Shown here: positions 61,213-64,000 of the stretch, piece after piece | Layout: every line of letters begins with the position of its first letter | How positions within the stretch are numbered: the stretch's first letter is position 1 | Assembly: GCA_914767885.1 (NCBI GenBank) | Contig: CAJZBQ010000040.1 | Coordinates: forward strand, 558,001 to 622,000 | DNA length: 64,000 nucleotides | Direction of reading: 5' to 3' | From: Blepharisma stoltei | Taxonomy: Eukaryota > Ciliophora > Heterotrichea > Heterotrichida > Blepharismidae | Notes under the pieces: model-generated | What the model was told of the DNA's origin: nothing | The model's database searches: none | What the model saw: only the letters and a program-made list of their open reading frames with translations | Position numbers and translations under genes: made by a program

Positions 61213-62845
61213 ATGGAAGACCCAAAAATCCCCTTAGATGAGCAGAAGAAAAACCTTGCAATCCTGAAAAAGGCTTTATTAATAGAAAGAGATGAGCGAG
61301 CTAATGCTAAACATAGAGTAGATTTTTTGAATACTGATGTAACTAAAATCGAGCTTTTATTAACGCAGAAAGTAATCTTTATATAGATTGCAGAAGTACA
61401 GAGGATTAGCTTTGTAAATGATGATTTGAGGCATGAGATCCAAACTCTTCAATCTGAAGCTGTAAACGAAGGAGAAGCTTCTCCTTCTCTAAATGAGTCA
61501 TTTTCTAGAGGATTTATGACATTAGAACAACAAAATAAACAGCTCGAGAAAAATATTGAAAGTATTAAACAGGAAATTGCAGTTATGCACATAAATATTG
61601 ACACAAGAAATAAGTAATTTTTATTAAGCGACAAAAAGAGATTATCAGAAAGTATCAAAAGCTTTACTGAAGAAAATCTGCAAAAAATCTCTGCGGAAAT
61701 TCAGCAGGATTTGCAGTTATCGAAAGAAAGGAACATCTTCTTGCAATCTGCATACAAAACTTTAACTCCCCCCATCCTTGATCGAACGACTCGCCATCGT
61801 TCGATCAAGGATGGGGGTTAAAAAAAATGTTTTTGGGAAAACAATTTTATATATAAAATGAAAAAGATAAATATAGATTTTTTTTATTTACTTTTAAATA
61901 AGAGGGTTAAGAGTATTTAATAATTATTTTTACAGCTAAAAATTGAATTAATTTCATAAAATACCAATTTTTAATATTTTGATTTATTAGTTACCCTTTT
62001 AAACTGTATAAATTTTAATTTAAATTAATGTTTTTAAAAAATTTTTAAAGAATCTCTATTTTATTAGATTATTGAGTTTTTAAGCCTAGGTTGATGATTA
62101 AATCACTTCGGATGGTTGATTTCGCAGCTTTCTGTCGTCTCAAAGCTCTGAAAACAACTTCATTAGGCACATCTTCCAAAGCTTTTGATAACTAATATTT
62201 TTTATATATATAAAAAATTTGCATGATATGAAAATCGTTCGATCAAGGATGGGGGTTAATTTCTCCAATTTTTAGGAATTTTGACAGTCAATCGTTCGAT
62301 CAAGGATGGGGGGGGGAGTAAGCAGAGAAAATGCATCATTGATAGATCGAATTTCTGCAATAGAAGAAGAAGTCTATGAGATGGAAGAAAAAGTTTCAAG
62401 AATTAATGAAGAAAAAAACAAATTAAAGAAGGTCACTGAGTCCAGTTTAGAATATGAAAAAGTTTTAGTTGAAAGCTTAGCTCGGCACATCACAATAGAA
62501 AATGAAATGGCTGCAAGGCTACTTGCGCTTAAAATAAAAATTAGTGAAGCTCAGTCATTTTATCAAGCTTTTGATGTTTTAAATACTACTTCGCTTATTA
62601 GTTCTGAGGCAAAATTAATATTAAAAAAAGAAAATAATGGGATCATGACATTAGAAATAATCCAAGGAAAAAACAAAAAGACATATGATGTTGACCAGAT
62701 TAGCTCGATTTACCATCATCCAGATAAAATTAACAGATTTTGTCTCAGAATTGGTGAAGAAGGGGAAAAAGAGTTTGAAAGCGAGGACACTGATAGAATT
62801 ATATCTACCATAAGAGAAGTCCTGATAAGAGTCTTACAAAATTAA
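61213..62845 (+). CDS. Coiled-coil protein with two 15-nt introns and one IES
   Basis: ATG 61213; introns 61372-61386 (gtaatctttatatag) and 61614-61628 (gtaatttttattaag); IES 61763-62318; TAA 62845; 348 aa. Continuous coiled coil from the start to about residue 230, then a compact C-terminal domain (LILKKENNGIMTLEIIQGKN, YDVDQISSIYHHPDKINRFC) with alternating strands like a PH-type or IFT-associated fold. Function unknown; divergent from the coiled-coil gene at 61167 with 45 bp between starts. Confidence 0.75.
61763..62318 (-). mobile_element. Long family C IES with transposase remnant (556 bp)
   Basis: TAA at 61763-61765 and 62319-62321. Reverse orientation of the 51548-52114 copy, with the hairpin (CATCCTTGATCGAACGACTC / CGTTCGATCAAGGATG) at the left. 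The minus-strand remnant ALEDVPNEVVFRALRRQKAA ... SDLIINLGLKTQ-stop lies at about 62075-62195. Removal joins AAA ACT TTA AGC AGA GAA. Confidence 0.88.
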
Positions 62846-62891
62846 GCATTTTTATTATGAAACTAAGTAATTTTCTAATTAGATCTGATAA

Positions 62892-64000
62892 ATGTCTGAT
62901 ACTGAATTCGGAAACACAGAGTCTAAGCTTCAAGATAGTGAATATAAAATCTCACACAGAGGAAATAGAAATAAGCGCACTGATGAAATTGAAGAAATGG
63001 AAAGAGAAATCATAGGCTCAAGACAATTTCGAGGAAGAGGAAATAGAGGAAGATGGCGAAATCAAAACAATAGACAACATGGAAGAAGAGACCAAGACTT
63101 CTCTTATAGAGAAAATGAGAGCCAGAATCCTAAAAAATGAGTCGTAAAATCAAATCCAAATCAAAATGATCATGGCAATCAAGTAAAGCCAGCACAAAAA
63201 ATAAACACAGACATACCAATTGATATTCCAAAACCACAAGAACAATCTATGCACCCGCCTCCTGCTCCAGCACAAGAAGAAATCAAAGAGGATTTTAATC
63301 TAACTCTTCCCAATATAAGATCCCGAAAAACGAAAAACGTCGGCTTTGCAATAGAAGACGATATAAACGTTGAGGAATTCACTAAACGAGTCCCAGTCCT
63401 AATGATCACCTATCCTTTTGAACTTGACATCTTTCAAAAGCGAGCAATCATGAGACTTGAAGAGCATGAAAACGTATTTGTTGCAGCCCATACATCTGCA
63501 GGAAAAACAGTCGTAGCTGAATACGCCATAGCTCTGGCGAGGCAGCAAAGAGCCCGAGTTATTTATACAAGTCCTATTAAGGCCCTTTCTAATCAAAAGT
63601 ACAGAGAATTTAAAGACTCATTTGAAGAAGTCGGAATTTTAACTGGCGACGTTAGCGTTGATCCTGATTCTTTTTGCGTCATCATGACAACTGAAATCCT
63701 AAGAAGCATGCTTTATAAGGGATCAAGCAAACTAAGGGACCTTGAATGGGTAATTTTAGACGAAGTTCACTACATTAATGATGCAGAGCGAGGAGTTGTA
63801 TGAGAAGAAGTGCTAATTCTTTTGCCTCCTCATGTAAGAATTGTTATGCTTTCTGCTACAGCTCCAAACTATATGGAATTTTCTGATTGGGTAGGACGTG
63901 TAAGGCAGCAAAAAGTTTACGTCCAAGTGACTTTTCAAAGACCTGTACCATTAGAACACTGGATTTATGCCCAAGGAGAGCTTTATCAGTTTGTGGATAT
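62892..64000 (+). CDS. SKI2-type DExH RNA helicase, N-terminal part
   Basis: Starts ATG 62892 and runs off the window (369 codons seen); TGA=Trp twice. The N-terminus is Arg/Gly-rich ([20 protein letters not shown]), a likely RNA-binding tail. Helicase core: [20 protein letters not shown] (Q-like region), [14 protein letters not shown] (motif I), [16 protein letters not shown] (Ia), [20 protein letters not shown] (Ib), [12 protein letters not shown] (motif II DEVH) and [10 protein letters not shown] (motif III). The segment [20 protein letters not shown] matches SKI2 (RPVPLEH) better than MTR4 (RPTPLQH). SKI2 feeds mRNA to the cytoplasmic exosome. Confidence 0.9.

Overview
ORGANISM AND STATE. 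The window reads as nuclear DNA of a heterotrich ciliate that translates UGA as tryptophan and ends genes with UAA or UAG. Conserved proteins prove the code: SF3B1, the SERINC protein, the RING ligase and the two CDPK-type kinases all carry in-frame TGA where Trp is expected. Introns are only 15 or 16 nt (GTA...AG). About fifteen can be placed, and each restores a frame. Code plus intron size fit Blepharisma best. The DNA looks like germline (micronuclear) sequence, because genes are interrupted by AT-rich segments whose removal between short direct repeats restores one open frame. That is the signature of internal eliminated sequences (IESs). All claims that a segment is eliminated are inference; only germline-type sequence is seen here.

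LAYOUT. 0-10 kb: p62-like autophagy receptor, cytoskeleton-like proteins, a multipass membrane protein, a HAD-like/Dpy-30 protein, a ubiquitin-like protein and a membrane protein. 11-20 kb: cyclic-nucleotide phosphodiesterase, PMP34-like carrier, START-like protein, RING-CH ligase, coiled-coil proteins, 14-3-3. 20-34 kb: unknown basic protein, papain-like protein with Cys-to-Ser, MUL1-like ligase, SF3B1, a coiled-coil paralogue, MoaC, a 7TM protein. 34-45 kb: secreted Cys-rich protein, dynamin-like GTPase, CDPK, cytosolic HSP90, SERINC, LITAF. 45-64 kb: coiled-coil proteins, a second CDPK, PAP2-like protein, MFS transporter, F-box/LRR protein, and the start of a SKI2-type helicase. Genes are mostly single housekeeping or signalling genes on both strands, with no operons.

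INSERTIONS. Three classes interrupt the genes. (1) MITE-like IESs, at least five sequence families (here A-E) with one architecture: ends of type CTCCCC...GGGGAG, a family-specific word placed in four positions, and a hairpin at one end. They are flanked by a 3-bp repeat of form T-N-A (TTA, TAA, TGA or TCA). Families C and E still hold short pogo/Tigger-like transposase remnants. A sixth family (F) has TAGCG...CGCTA ends flanked by TA. (2) Short, non-MITE IESs of about 84-121 bp. (3) SINE-like retroposons of about 300-600 bp with a 5' motif like TAAAATGGC, short tandem-repeat tails and 9-18-bp target-site duplications. Several lie inside coding sequence.

HIGHLIGHTS. An IES sits inside a 16-nt intron. 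An IES splits a RING finger after the first Cys pair. The SERINC gene carries two MITEs, one with a nested retroposon. One kinase gene holds a MITE within a MITE. A coiled-coil gene with four removable insertions can be checked against an uninterrupted paralogue in the same window.
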